Positions 27,081 through 35,600 of a stretch of DNA of 47,561 nucleotides are shown piece by piece (within the stretch, counting starts at the first letter, position 1; the number at the start of each line of letters is the position of its first letter). The notes below the pieces were generated by a model. That model saw only the letters and a program-made list of their open reading frames with translations, had not been told where the DNA came from and did no database searches. Where the stretch lies: positions 1 to 47,561 of the forward strand of contig CALFJF010000059.1 in the NCBI GenBank assembly GCA_937877535.1. Reading direction: 5' to 3'. A program made the translations under genes and the position numbers. This stretch comes from an uncultured Treponema sp. (lineage in GTDB: Bacteria; Spirochaetota; Spirochaetia; Treponematales; Treponemataceae).

Positions 27081-27688
27081 ACAAGCCTCCCCGTGAGTTT
27101 TAGGAGAATCGTGGTAACAAAACGCTCCATTTCAGATATGCGTTTTTCCGACGCACGAGAAAGAAAACCAAATGCCACAAACGTTGGAATTGCAACGATT
27201 AAACCTGCCGCCGTTGTTACTAACGATTGCGCGATTGCTTCTGCAAGGATTTCTTGATTCAAAAGCGAGCCGCCTTCTCCAAGCACACTAAACGCGCGAA
27301 TATTTCCAATGACCGTTCCCAAAAGCCCCAAAAGCATTGCAACATTTGCAATCGTCGAAAGAAAACCAATCCAGCGGTCAAACATAGGAACGACTAAATC
27401 CATTTCGTTTTGAACAACCTCGCGCATATCCGCTTCGGCGAGTTTTTTCTTGCTTTGAATCGCCTTTTTGAGAACGATTCCGAGTGGAGTTTCCGCACTC
27501 GTGCAGAGCGTTTCCGCCGTAACATAGTCGTATTTTGCAAACGCAAGGTCGAGCGATTTTTCAAGTTCTTCGTCGCGCCTGTCAATGGCTCTAAAATAAA
27601 AAACGCGCTCGATTACGATAAACGCGGATAAAAGTCCGCACACGATTATTGGCAGAAGCAGCAGTCCGCCCGCACTCAAAATGTCCAT
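27077..27688 (-). CDS. exbB: ExbB/TolQ/MotA-family proton-channel component
   Basis: 203 residues. An N-terminal membrane helix (LLLLPIIVCGLLSAFIVIERVFYF) is followed by a cytoplasmic region and two more helices (LSTIANVAMLLGLLGTVIGN and SLVTTAAGLIVAIPTFVAF). The helices contain the family's conserved TxGLxGTVxG and TTAAGLxVAIP motifs. It is the channel partner of the ExbD protein encoded by the next gene, converting proton flow into motion of the TolA-like protein. No Shine-Dalgarno sequence precedes the ATG. A TACAAT box lies 8 nt upstream. Confidence 0.92.
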   Translation of the reverse strand: MDILSAGGLLLLPIIVCGLLSAFIVIERVFYFRAIDRRDEELEKSLDLAFAKYDYVTAETLCTSAETPLGIVLKKAIQSKKKLAEADMREVVQNEMDLVVPMFDRWIGFLSTIANVAMLLGLLGTVIGNIRAFSVLGEGGSLLNQEILAEAIAQSLVTTAAGLIVAIPTFVAFGFLSRASEKRISEMERFVTTILLKLTGRLV

Positions 27689-27702
27689 GATTTTTTATTG
27701 TA
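27689..27702 (-). promoter_or_regulatory. Extended -10 element giving a probable leaderless exbB mRNA
   Basis: On the minus strand, TGTACAAT ends eight bases before the exbB ATG, with TACAAT at 27697-27702. The bases between are AAAAAATC, with no ribosome binding site. Confidence 0.55.
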
Positions 27703-27732
27703 CACTTTCTTGCAAAAATGCGCGATAGCAAA

Positions 27733-27770
27733 AAAAGAAAAACCCGCTTCTGTTTTCAAGAATCGGGTTT
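27733..27770 (-). terminator. Terminator between the exported-protein gene and exbB
   Basis: On the minus strand, AAACCCG and CGGGTTT enclose imperfectly paired ATTCT/AGAAG and a short loop, followed by a U-rich run. It separates transcription of the upstream gene from the exb promoter. Confidence 0.7.
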
Positions 27771-27795
27771 CAAAGCAATTTGTTCGATTTTTTGA

Positions 27796-29211
27796 TTAAC
27801 GGAGGAAAAATCGGTCGGAAGCGAGAACGCGCGTAAGATGCACAAAGCAGTCACCACATTCTTCAATAAACGACGCAAGCGACAATTCTCGTCCTTCGTA
27901 AAACACTTTGCAATCAAATCGACCGCCGCCATCAAAATACGGGAAAATCACCGCAGAATCCTCAAAAGTGTAAATCTCTGCGTTTTTTCCAGCCGCGGGA
28001 TTTACGCCAGGTCTTAGACTTTTTCGAACGGCAGCAAGATAAAAATACGTTGGCTCTGTAACGCCCAAAACGTAAAGCACTTGTCGCAAATATTGCGAAT
28101 TGTATCCAGAATCTTTGAGATACCCCGAAAGACTTTTGATTCCGCTTGGCGTAATTTCCGCGCTAAACGGCTCGATTTTTACATCAACGCCAGACGAATC
28201 GTAAAGATAGACTTTTTTTGTTTGAACGGAAAGCCGCGCCAACGCAAGATTTCGCGTCCAATCAAGAGAAAACGACAAATCTTCCGCTTGCCCGCGAACG
28301 CCCGCGTAAGAAAGCGGACTTACTTCCACGGTTCTTTGTAAAAGCGGCGGAATCCGAATGCCACTTCCAGAAATCGGGTAAGAAAGCGCGTCGATAATCC
28401 ATTTTGTAAAACCGTTCGAGTCAAGCGTAAGCGGAGGCGGCGGAGGCTCTTCTCCTTCGGGAACGTCTGAAATGGAGGGTAAAACGACTTCTCGTGGACT
28501 TCCATCAAACGTGTGAACAGGCTGTGCGTCCTCGTCATAAGATGCGTTTGGCTCAAGCGTAATTCGCGAAAGATTTTTTCTGATTTGCTTCATCATGTAT
28601 AGTTTTGAAGCGTATTGCCCCGTGTAGATTTCTGAATAATGCCAGGGAAGCGTTTTTTCTGTAACAGAAAAGACTTTAGAAAACGAAGCCGTGTACAGAT
28701 TTTCAAAAGAAATGCCCACGGGAACGTTTCTGGCAGCGTAACAGCCGCCAATGACGTAATCGGCAAGCGTTTTTTTCCCGCCAAGCGGGTCTGGAGAAAA
28801 CTGAACAAAAACGTCTTCGTCTTGCACAAAATACCAGCGGATTCGGACGGGCTTTCCGTTGTCGATTCTGCGCTCAATAAGCCACGCGCCTGGAGAATCG
28901 GCAGGAAAATCGCTCACGGTTTGAGAATCCGCGCCACTTCCAAACGTCATTGATTTTTCTGGCGCAACCAAAATCGAAAAAGTCAACGAAGACTCCATGA
29001 GCCAAATCTGAAATCTCTGTCCGATTGAATTGGTGCGGATTTCTGGCTGCTTTTCTCGGAGCGTTTTGAGCGGTGCTTTGAGCCAACTGCCGTTAATCTC
29101 TTTTCGTATCTGGGACGAGTCGGGGATACCCCTGCTGTTGTACTCGGCAAAAGCGGAAACGGCTACGAGCAACGCGAGAGCGGAAAAAAATACACAACGA
29201 ATCGATTTCAT
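27796..29211 (-). CDS. Exported protein of unknown function upstream of the exb/tol genes
   Basis: 471 residues. A clear signal peptide (MKSIRCVFFSALALLVAVSA, cleavage after AFA near residue 22) precedes a beta-rich protein. A short Pro/Glu-rich linker (EGEEPPPPPLTL) divides it into two halves near residue 260. No catalytic motif was recognised. It probably acts in the periplasm or outer membrane and may be a client or partner of the adjacent exb/tol complex, which is inference from position only. The ATG at 29211 is chosen over an in-frame ATG at 29220 because a GGAG site is correctly spaced (9 nt) for the former. Confidence 0.85.
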   Translation of the reverse strand: MKSIRCVFFSALALLVAVSAFAEYNSRGIPDSSQIRKEINGSWLKAPLKTLREKQPEIRTNSIGQRFQIWLMESSLTFSILVAPEKSMTFGSGADSQTVSDFPADSPGAWLIERRIDNGKPVRIRWYFVQDEDVFVQFSPDPLGGKKTLADYVIGGCYAARNVPVGISFENLYTASFSKVFSVTEKTLPWHYSEIYTGQYASKLYMMKQIRKNLSRITLEPNASYDEDAQPVHTFDGSPREVVLPSISDVPEGEEPPPPPLTLDSNGFTKWIIDALSYPISGSGIRIPPLLQRTVEVSPLSYAGVRGQAEDLSFSLDWTRNLALARLSVQTKKVYLYDSSGVDVKIEPFSAEITPSGIKSLSGYLKDSGYNSQYLRQVLYVLGVTEPTYFYLAAVRKSLRPGVNPAAGKNAEIYTFEDSAVIFPYFDGGGRFDCKVFYEGRELSLASFIEECGDCFVHLTRVLASDRFFLR

Positions 29212-29381
29212 CAAAAGCATCTCCAACGTTTTTTTTAATAAACCTGTTCGGAAATTGAACCTTTTAATTATCGGACAAAACCGAGCATTTCGGCAACAAC
29301 CAAAAATCCGCTCCCTTTTTTTGCCACTCCCCTTGATTTTGACGATTTTGCGCGTTATGTTTTTGCAAACAGAAAAAAAAC

Positions 29382-29410
29382 TTTACCAAAAACGGATTTT
29401 TCTGTACACT
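29382..29410 (+). promoter_or_regulatory. Candidate promoter for the lipoprotein gene
   Basis: TTTACC at 29382-29387, a 17-nt spacer and TACACT at 29405-29410. This implies a 5' leader of about 145 nt before the lipoprotein ATG. The 349-bp gap at 29212-29560 holds this promoter, the leader, the small Cys-rich frame below, and near 29211 the ribosome binding site and presumed promoter of the divergent gene. No other feature was seen. Confidence 0.4.
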
Positions 29411-29419
29411 TTTTTAATA

Positions 29420-29482
29420 ATGCCCACCGAAAGAGGGAACTGTTGGGAATGCGAATTTCCTTGTTGCAAAGGTCAGCGATGA
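29420..29482 (+). CDS. Possible 20-residue Cys-rich leader peptide
   Basis: ATG at 29420 opens a 20-codon frame with four cysteines in the pattern CxxC-x3-CC (NCWECEFPCCKGQR). It begins close to the predicted transcription start and ends 78 nt before the lipoprotein ATG. No Shine-Dalgarno sequence precedes it, in line with the possible leaderless habit of this genome. It could equally be chance. A near-direct repeat (CAAAGGTCAGCGAT, then CAAAGGTCAGGCGAT) lies at its end and just after it. Confidence 0.25.
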   Translation: MPTERGNCWECEFPCCKGQR

Positions 29483-29560
29483 GGAGTCGTCAAAGGTCAG
29501 GCGATTTTCGCAAATGTTCCGATTTTTCCCAAAATCAAAATGGGCAGAAGGGAGATTACT

Positions 29561-30550
29561 ATGAAACTTTCAAAGAAGACGCTCGCCGCATTGTCTGCGG
29601 CGACTGCTCTCGTCGTGGGCGGAATGTTCACCTCTTGCTCTGACGACGATGATGACGACCCAGAAGGCGCGATTTCAGGCAGTAACAACAGTTACACAGT
29701 CGATTACAACAACGCAGGTGGTTACACTGGCAACACAGAAGAAGACGGGGATGCAACCGAAAAAAATCCTGCTGGTAACTATCGCGCGTGGAAGCGAACA
29801 ACGTTCAAACATCGCGGTGCACTCGTTAAAATCACGCTCAAAGAAGGAACTGGCAAGGCTGGTGCAAACGACGGAACGATGGGCTTTGTGTGGGATCTCG
29901 TTACTGATGGTTCTGAAGACGGAGAAGATGATACAAAGGCATCAACTTTTAACCTTGCGGGCATTGTTAACGACGGAACAAACGTAAAGTATTATGTTTC
30001 TCGCTATTACAACATCACAAACAAACAGGCTTTGAACTTTGGAGCAACTACGATTTCAACTAAAGGTTCAGACGCTCAGATTTCTAACGCTGATGTTTCT
30101 GGTAAGAAAGAATGGGACATCACAGATGGATTTAAAACACTTGACACAGCAACAGCTTGCACAAATAGCTCAACAGGCAACGTTGAAGTCTGGATTGATG
30201 CTTACGCGATTGACAATGATAACAAGCTCACAACCCAGTATCGAAAACTTATTGACTCTAAAAAAGCAGATTCATCTACAAATGAAGCAGAGAAGGTAAA
30301 TAAAGCAACTGCTGGTGCGTGGATTGTTGATTTCTACTACAAGAATGAACCAGAGGAAGGCAAGGGCACACCAGACGCAACAGTCATTATTCCTGCAAAA
30401 ACAGGTGATGACAATATCGGCTCAGGATATTCAAAGCTTCCAACTCAGACAAAACAGGCTGTTTACGCAAATATCTACAAAGATAGACGACTTGTTGGTG
30501 CGTGGGACTACGTAGGTACTTACGCTGCAGACGAAGTTGTCGAAGAGTAA
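29561..30550 (+). CDS. Surface or periplasmic lipoprotein, Asp-rich N-terminus, unknown function
   Basis: 329 residues. The signal peptide ends in a lipobox (GGMFTSC), so Cys28 would be lipidated. It is followed directly by a run of Asp (SDDDDDDPEG), a known feature of spirochaete lipoproteins near the anchor. The body is rich in Thr, Asn, Lys and Asp with beta character and no motif I recognise. Codons favour T- and A-ending forms, as in the beta-barrel genes, unlike most of the window, which may indicate high expression. An AAGGGAG site 6 nt before the ATG at 29561 fixes the start. An in-frame ATG at 29540 is less likely because it would disrupt the signal peptide. Confidence 0.88.
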   Translation: MKLSKKTLAALSAATALVVGGMFTSCSDDDDDDPEGAISGSNNSYTVDYNNAGGYTGNTEEDGDATEKNPAGNYRAWKRTTFKHRGALVKITLKEGTGKAGANDGTMGFVWDLVTDGSEDGEDDTKASTFNLAGIVNDGTNVKYYVSRYYNITNKQALNFGATTISTKGSDAQISNADVSGKKEWDITDGFKTLDTATACTNSSTGNVEVWIDAYAIDNDNKLTTQYRKLIDSKKADSSTNEAEKVNKATAGAWIVDFYYKNEPEEGKGTPDATVIIPAKTGDDNIGSGYSKLPTQTKQAVYANIYKDRRLVGAWDYVGTYAADEVVEE

Positions 30551-30592
30551 CAACACAAAAAGTCGCTCCGTCTGACCTGCGGACGACTTTTG

Positions 30593-30634
30593 AAAAAAAA
30601 CGCCCCGATTTTTTTAGTCGGGGCGTTTTTTTTT
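30593..30634. terminator. Strong bidirectional Rho-independent terminator
   Basis: CGCCCCGA at 30601-30608 pairs perfectly with TCGGGGCG at 30618-30625. Nine T follow on the plus strand, and eight A precede on the left. It ends the lipoprotein transcript and could act on minus-strand transcripts from the activase gene. A weaker hairpin lies just before it (30559-30588). Confidence 0.9.
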
Positions 30635-30635
30635 G

Positions 30636-30657
30636 TGGTTTCGACAGGCTCAACCAC
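30636..30657. repeat. Dispersed palindromic element, core GGTTTCGACAGGCTCAACC
   Basis: The core is flanked by GT and AC, giving outer arms GTGGTT/AACCAC. The reverse complement lies at 44842-44865 and degenerate copies at 4508-4590. It resembles a short repetitive extragenic palindrome and is non-coding. Confidence 0.7.
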
Positions 30658-30744
30658 CGCATTTCTTTTGTCAATCACCGCATTTCTTTTGTCAACCACC
30701 GCATTTCTTTTGTCAACCACTGCATTTCTTTTGTCAATCACCGC
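30651..30744. repeat. 21-bp tandem repeat, four copies plus a partial fifth
   Basis: The unit is CAAYCACYGCATTTCTTTTGT. Four full units (30651, 30672, 30693 and 30714) and the first 10 bp of a fifth are present, with C/T changes only. The first unit begins inside the end of the palindromic element, so the array probably grew from that edge. The length is a multiple of three, which creates an open frame without biological support. Confidence 0.85.
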
Positions 30745-30815
30745 TTATTGCTTACAAGTCAGCATAAATTTTGTAAAATCGCCAAAAATGTTTTTTGGCG
30801 ATTTTACCTACCGAT

Positions 30816-33800
30816 TTACACGGCGGCGGTTACGGCGGGAACGGCGTTTGGCGCGTCCACGGGGTCGTCGTCGATGAATTGCGCGCCTGCGGCGTATTGC
30901 AAAATCGGCTCAACTTCGCCGTTTGGAGTCCAAATCTTTCCGTTCGGCAACTCGTCGGGGTGCTTTCCGATTGGCGCATTTGAAAGAAGAAGTTTCAAGC
31001 GATTGAGTTGGTTCACTTCGCTCGCGCCCGGGTCGTAATCAATCGCGCTGATGTTTGATTCAGGGAAACGGCGGCGCAATTCTTTGATAACGCCTTTGCC
31101 CGTAACGTGATTTGGAAGGCACGCAAACGGCTGCACGCACGCAATGCTCGGTGCGCCCGTGTGAATCAACTCCACCATTTCCGCCGTCAAAAACCAACCT
31201 TCGCCCGAAATATTCCCCGTCTGAATGATTCCGTCCACGCTTTCCATCATTTTCCAAATCGAAGACGGAGCGTCAAATCGGCGACTCTTTCGGAGTTTCT
31301 TTTCGGTGTAATTTCTATACAGTTGTAACGCCCACACGATGATTTTTGAGTTTCGCTCTTCGCTTTTTGGGAATGCGAGTTCTTTGTACCTAAAAACGCC
31401 GTCGCTCATCGTGTAAAACATAAAGTCCATGAGGTCGGGCATAACGCATTCCGCGCCTTCGCGCTCAATGACGTTCACGAGGTCGTTGTTCGCCGTGGGG
31501 TGGAATTTGACGAGGATTTCGCCCACAACGCCCACGCGCGGTTTTTTGATTGGAAGTAGCGGAAGCGCGTCAAAATCTCGAATAATTCCGCGAACGAGTT
31601 TTCTGTATTTGTGAATCGAGGAAGATTGGAGCATTTCAATCGCCTGCGCGTTCCATTTTTCAAACAGTTTGTTCGCGCTTCCGGGGACTTTTTCGTAAGG
31701 TCGAGTTCTGTACAGAACGCGCATCAAAAGGTCGCCAATAAAAACGCTCATAAGTCCGCGATGAACAAGCGTTGGAGTCAAAACGAATCCTGGATTTTTT
31801 TCCATGCCAAGCGCATTGAGCGAAATGACAGGAATATGCCCCCAGCCCGCGTCGTTTAAGGCTCGGCGGATAAAGCCGATGTAATTTGTAGCACGGCAAC
31901 CGCCGCCCGTTTGCGTAATCAAAAGCGCGGTTTTGTTTAAGTCGTATTTTCCGCTTTCAAGCGCGTGAATCATTTGCCCCGCAACAAGAATCGACGGATA
32001 GCACGCATCGTTATTCACGAATTTCAACCCCGTGTCCACCGCTTTTGGGTCCACCGCGTCAAGAACCACAAAATTATACCCCACGGAATTAAACGCTTCT
32101 TGCAAAAGCCGAAAGTGAATCGGAGACATTTGCGGAGCCAAAATCGTAAAGTTTTCTTTTCGCATTTCCTGCGTAAAAAGCGTTCGCTGATAAGCCGCGC
32201 TTTTTTTGATGAGTTTTTTGGGATTTCGCTGCCGCGCTTTTACCGCCGCAATCAGACTTCGGATTCTAATCCGCACCGCGCCGAGGTTCGAGCCTTCGTC
32301 GATTTTGATGAGCGTGTACATTCGGCTCTTCGATTTCATAATTTCGTCAACTTGGTCTGCCGTTACCGCGTCAAGTCCGCAGCCAAAACTCGTGAGTTGC
32401 ACGATTTCAAGATTCGGCATTCCAGAGACAAAATTTGCCGCGCGGTACAAGCGATTGTGGTACGTCCACTGGTCCACGATTCTCAACGGTCGCTCCACGC
32501 TTCCCAAGTGCGCCACGGAGTCCTCGGTAAAGACGGCAAGCCCCAGCCCGTGAATCATCTCAGGAATTCCGTGGTTGATTTCTGGGTCAAGGTGATACGG
32601 GCGACCTGCCAAAACAATGCCATTTCCGCCCGTTACAACAAGTTGCTCCAACGCTTCCTCTGCCGCCTGCTGCGTTTCCATTTTGAATAGTTCTTGCTCT
32701 TTCCAGCCTTCGGAAACGGCTTCAAAAACAGCATCTTTTGAAATGTTTGGAAAATGCTTGTGCAGTTCTTCAAAAAATCGCTCGGAAAGGCGCGGCAAAT
32801 CGTAAATCGGCAAAAACGGATTCATAAAAACAACAGATTCGTTGTCGCGCACCGCGTCAATATTTTTTTGAAGCACCTCTGGATAACTTGTGACAACTGG
32901 ACAGTTGTAATGGTTTCCCGCGCCTCTGTCCTCAAGTTTTTCGTAAGGAATACACGGGTAAAAAATAAAATTGCAGCCCATTTTGAGAAGCGACTCAATA
33001 TGCCCGTGCGAGATTTTCGCGGGGAAACACACCGATTCCGACGGAATTGAGTCCATTCCGCGCTCGTAGACCGCGTGGCTTGAGCGTGGCGAGAGCTTCA
33101 CCTGAAAGCCAAGCCGCGTGAATGCCGTGAACCACAGCGGATAGTTCTCGTACATGTTGAGCACGCGCGGGATTCCCACCGCGCCGTTCGGCGCGTCCTC
33201 GGGCCTGAGCGGGACGTAGTGCTGGAAGAGCCGCTTGTACTTCCAGTCGAACAGGTTCGGAAGCTCGACCCCCGCATCCTCAACGTCGGTGTTCTCCTTG
33301 TTCGAGCCGTCGGTCTTCTTCGTGTTCTTGAGCGTGTGCCGCTCCAACCCTTTCTCGCACCTGTTTCCCGTCACGAACTGGCGGATTTCGCCCTCGCCGC
33401 CCGCCGCGCCGCTCGTGGTGAACGTGTTTATCGTGAGGAGGCAGTTGTTCTGGCAGCCGCCGCAGCGCGTGAGCTCAAGCGACACCTTGAACGATTCGAG
33501 CTGTTCGAGCGTCGCGATGTTCGAGACGACTTTCGGCGGAATCCAGTTCTTCTCCTGCCCGGGCTTGGGCGCGGTGAGGTCGCACCACTGGTCGTAGGCG
33601 ATGAGCGCGCTTCCGTACGCGCCCATGAGCCCCGCCACGTCGGGTCGGAACACATCGACGCCCGCAATCTTCTCGAACGCGCGGAGCACCGCGTCGTTGT
33701 AGAACGTCCCACCCTGAACGACGACTTTCGTCCCGATTTCGCTCGCGCGGCGGAGCTTTATGACCTTGAAAAGCGCGTTCTTGATGACCGAGTACGAAAG

Positions 33801-35411
33801 CCCGGCGGAAATGTCGTCGATTGTCGCGCCCTCCTTCTGCGCCTGCTTCACGCGGCTGTTCATGAAGACCGTGCAGCGGCTTCCCAAATCGACGGGCTTT
33901 TTGGCGAGGAGCGCCTTTTTTGAGAACTCAACGATGTCAAGGCTCATCGAGTTTGCGAAGTTCGCGAGGAACGAGCCGCAACCTGCGGAACACGCCTCGT
34001 TGAGCTGAATCGACGTTATCGCCCCGTCCTTCATGCGGAGGCACTTCATGTCCTGCCCGCCGATGTCGAGCAAGAATTCAACGCCCGGAACGAAGAACTC
34101 CGCCGCGCGGTAGTGCGTGATTGTCTCGACCTCGCCCGCGTCAACGCCGAGCGCGGCCTGGAAGAGCGCCTCGCCGTAGCCCGTGGAGACCGCCCGCGCG
34201 ATGTACACGTCCTTCGGCAGAATCTTATACAAGTCCTTCAGGACGCGCACCGCCAAATCGACGGGGTTTCCCGCGTTCACGTCGTAGAAATCCCAGAGGA
34301 TTTCGCCCTTCTTGTTGATGAGAACCGCCTTCGTCGTCGTCGAGCCTGCGTCCAAGCCCAAAAAGACGGGGCCTTTCGTCTCGCTCAAATTTCCGCGCTT
34401 CGCCTTGTCGTGGCTGTGCCGCTCGCGGAACCGCTCCAAGTCCGCCTCGTCGGCGAACAGCGGCTCAAGGCGCTGCACTTCGGAAAGCTCCGCGCCCTCA
34501 AGGTTCTTGAGGCTCTCGCGGAATTCCCGTATCGTCGGAAACGCTTTCGGAAGATCGGGGCTGAGCGGCTTGTACACTTTTTCCGCCGAGTACGCGCTCC
34601 CCGCCGCCACAAAAAGCTGCGAGTCGTCGGGAACAATCGTCTCTTCAGGCGTCAATTTGAGCGTCTCGACGAAGCGCGCGCGGAGCTGGTCGAGGAAGTG
34701 GAGCGGGCCGCCCAAGAACGCGACGTTCCCCTTAATCGGCTTTCCGCACGCAAGCCCCGAAATCGTCTGGTTCACCACCGCCTGGAAAATCGAAGCCGCG
34801 ATGTCCTCGCGCCGCGCGCCCTCGTTGATGAGCGGCTGCACGTCCGTCTTTGCGAACACGCCGCACCGCGCGGCAATCGGGTAAATCTGCTTGCACCCCT
34901 TGGCAAGCGCGTTCAGGCCCGGCGCGTCGGTCTCAAGCAATGCCGCCATCTGGTCGATGAACGCGCCCGTCCCGCCCGCGCACGTTCCGTTCATGCGCTG
35001 CTCCACGCCGCCTGAAAAATACGTTATCTTCGCGTCCTCGCCGCCGAGCTCGATGACGACATCGGTCTTTGGAATGATTTTCTTGACGGCGGTTGTCGCC
35101 GCGACGACTTCCTGAATGAACGGAATGCCGAGCCACTGGCTCACGGAAAGCCCGCCCGAGCCGGTGACTTTGACCGAAACGGTGTGCCGCTCGCCGAGCG
35201 GGACTTTTCCCTCGATTTCTTCAAGAGCCTTCGTGACGACCGCGATGATGGTGTTGCGGATGTCGGCGCGATGCCGCTGGTAGTCGCCGTAGAGCATCTT
35301 GTCGTTCTCGTCAAGGCAGACGACCTTCACCGTCGTCGAGCCGACATCAATGCCAATGCGAACGGGAACGACCGCAGGCGTAAATTTATTTTGTGGAGCA
35401 AATTTTTCCAT
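30816..35411 (-). CDS. Acyl-CoA dehydratase activase fusion (HgdC/BadF-type ATPase, duplicated, plus HgdB-like region)
   Basis: 1531 residues. Two ASKHA ATPase modules come first: IGIDVGSTTVKVV near residue 18, with IELGGEDAKITYF and NGTCAGGTGAF; and LGLDAGSTTTKAV near 350, with LDIGGQDMKCLRM and NEACSAGCGSF. The Cys in each third motif is the position that ligates the bridging [4Fe-4S] cluster in 2-hydroxyacyl-CoA dehydratase activases. A DUF2229-like region follows (GIPRVLNMYENYPLWFTAF, then ESVCFPAKISHGH), and then an HgdB-like region with further cysteines. ATP-driven electron transfer is expected; the physiological substrate of these large fusions is not established. The start has AAAGGAA upstream. 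Codon use changes sharply inside the gene (GC-rich between about 33.06 and 35.34 kb). Confidence 0.9.
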   Translation of the reverse strand: MEKFAPQNKFTPAVVPVRIGIDVGSTTVKVVCLDENDKMLYGDYQRHRADIRNTIIAVVTKALEEIEGKVPLGERHTVSVKVTGSGGLSVSQWLGIPFIQEVVAATTAVKKIIPKTDVVIELGGEDAKITYFSGGVEQRMNGTCAGGTGAFIDQMAALLETDAPGLNALAKGCKQIYPIAARCGVFAKTDVQPLINEGARREDIAASIFQAVVNQTISGLACGKPIKGNVAFLGGPLHFLDQLRARFVETLKLTPEETIVPDDSQLFVAAGSAYSAEKVYKPLSPDLPKAFPTIREFRESLKNLEGAELSEVQRLEPLFADEADLERFRERHSHDKAKRGNLSETKGPVFLGLDAGSTTTKAVLINKKGEILWDFYDVNAGNPVDLAVRVLKDLYKILPKDVYIARAVSTGYGEALFQAALGVDAGEVETITHYRAAEFFVPGVEFLLDIGGQDMKCLRMKDGAITSIQLNEACSAGCGSFLANFANSMSLDIVEFSKKALLAKKPVDLGSRCTVFMNSRVKQAQKEGATIDDISAGLSYSVIKNALFKVIKLRRASEIGTKVVVQGGTFYNDAVLRAFEKIAGVDVFRPDVAGLMGAYGSALIAYDQWCDLTAPKPGQEKNWIPPKVVSNIATLEQLESFKVSLELTRCGGCQNNCLLTINTFTTSGAAGGEGEIRQFVTGNRCEKGLERHTLKNTKKTDGSNKENTDVEDAGVELPNLFDWKYKRLFQHYVPLRPEDAPNGAVGIPRVLNMYENYPLWFTAFTRLGFQVKLSPRSSHAVYERGMDSIPSESVCFPAKISHGHIESLLKMGCNFIFYPCIPYEKLEDRGAGNHYNCPVVTSYPEVLQKNIDAVRDNESVVFMNPFLPIYDLPRLSERFFEELHKHFPNISKDAVFEAVSEGWKEQELFKMETQQAAEEALEQLVVTGGNGIVLAGRPYHLDPEINHGIPEMIHGLGLAVFTEDSVAHLGSVERPLRIVDQWTYHNRLYRAANFVSGMPNLEIVQLTSFGCGLDAVTADQVDEIMKSKSRMYTLIKIDEGSNLGAVRIRIRSLIAAVKARQRNPKKLIKKSAAYQRTLFTQEMRKENFTILAPQMSPIHFRLLQEAFNSVGYNFVVLDAVDPKAVDTGLKFVNNDACYPSILVAGQMIHALESGKYDLNKTALLITQTGGGCRATNYIGFIRRALNDAGWGHIPVISLNALGMEKNPGFVLTPTLVHRGLMSVFIGDLLMRVLYRTRPYEKVPGSANKLFEKWNAQAIEMLQSSSIHKYRKLVRGIIRDFDALPLLPIKKPRVGVVGEILVKFHPTANNDLVNVIEREGAECVMPDLMDFMFYTMSDGVFRYKELAFPKSEERNSKIIVWALQLYRNYTEKKLRKSRRFDAPSSIWKMMESVDGIIQTGNISGEGWFLTAEMVELIHTGAPSIACVQPFACLPNHVTGKGVIKELRRRFPESNISAIDYDPGASEVNQLNRLKLLLSNAPIGKHPDELPNGKIWTPNGEVEPILQYAAGAQFIDDDPVDAPNAVPAVTAAV

Positions 35412-35587
35412 GACTGTTTCCTTTTTTGATAAACGAATTTGTTATAGAAGGAACTGACCGAGTTTCCGAATAAATCAAGTCTACCCGACACGGGGGAATT
35501 TTTCAACGGTTCAAAAAGCGTTTGAAAAAAGCGATTTTGAATCAACAGTCTGTCAAAAATCGAATTCTACAAAATGCGCTTTTCTTA

Positions 35588-35600
35588 TAAAATTATTCGC
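35588..35600 (+). promoter_or_regulatory. -10 element giving a probable leaderless cyclase mRNA
   Basis: TAAAAT at 35588-35593 (overlapping TATAAA at 35586) is followed by seven bases and the ATG at 35601. There is no Shine-Dalgarno sequence. Confidence 0.5.

Noticed and set aside
30520..30741. Minus-strand frame of 73 codons containing repeated DKRNAVV units
   Set aside because: It is a translation of the 21-bp tandem array and the dispersed palindrome (giving the familiar spurious VVEPVETT string), crosses a strong terminator and has no ribosome binding site.
30651..30744. Possible CRISPR array
   Set aside because: The units are contiguous 21-bp repeats with no spacers, and no cas gene is present.
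33219..35015. Plus-strand frames of 234 and 300 codons opposite the activase gene
   Set aside because: They lie in the GC-rich part, where stop codons are rare on both strands. The products are Arg/Leu-rich with no domain, and the minus strand encodes conserved activase motifs throughout.
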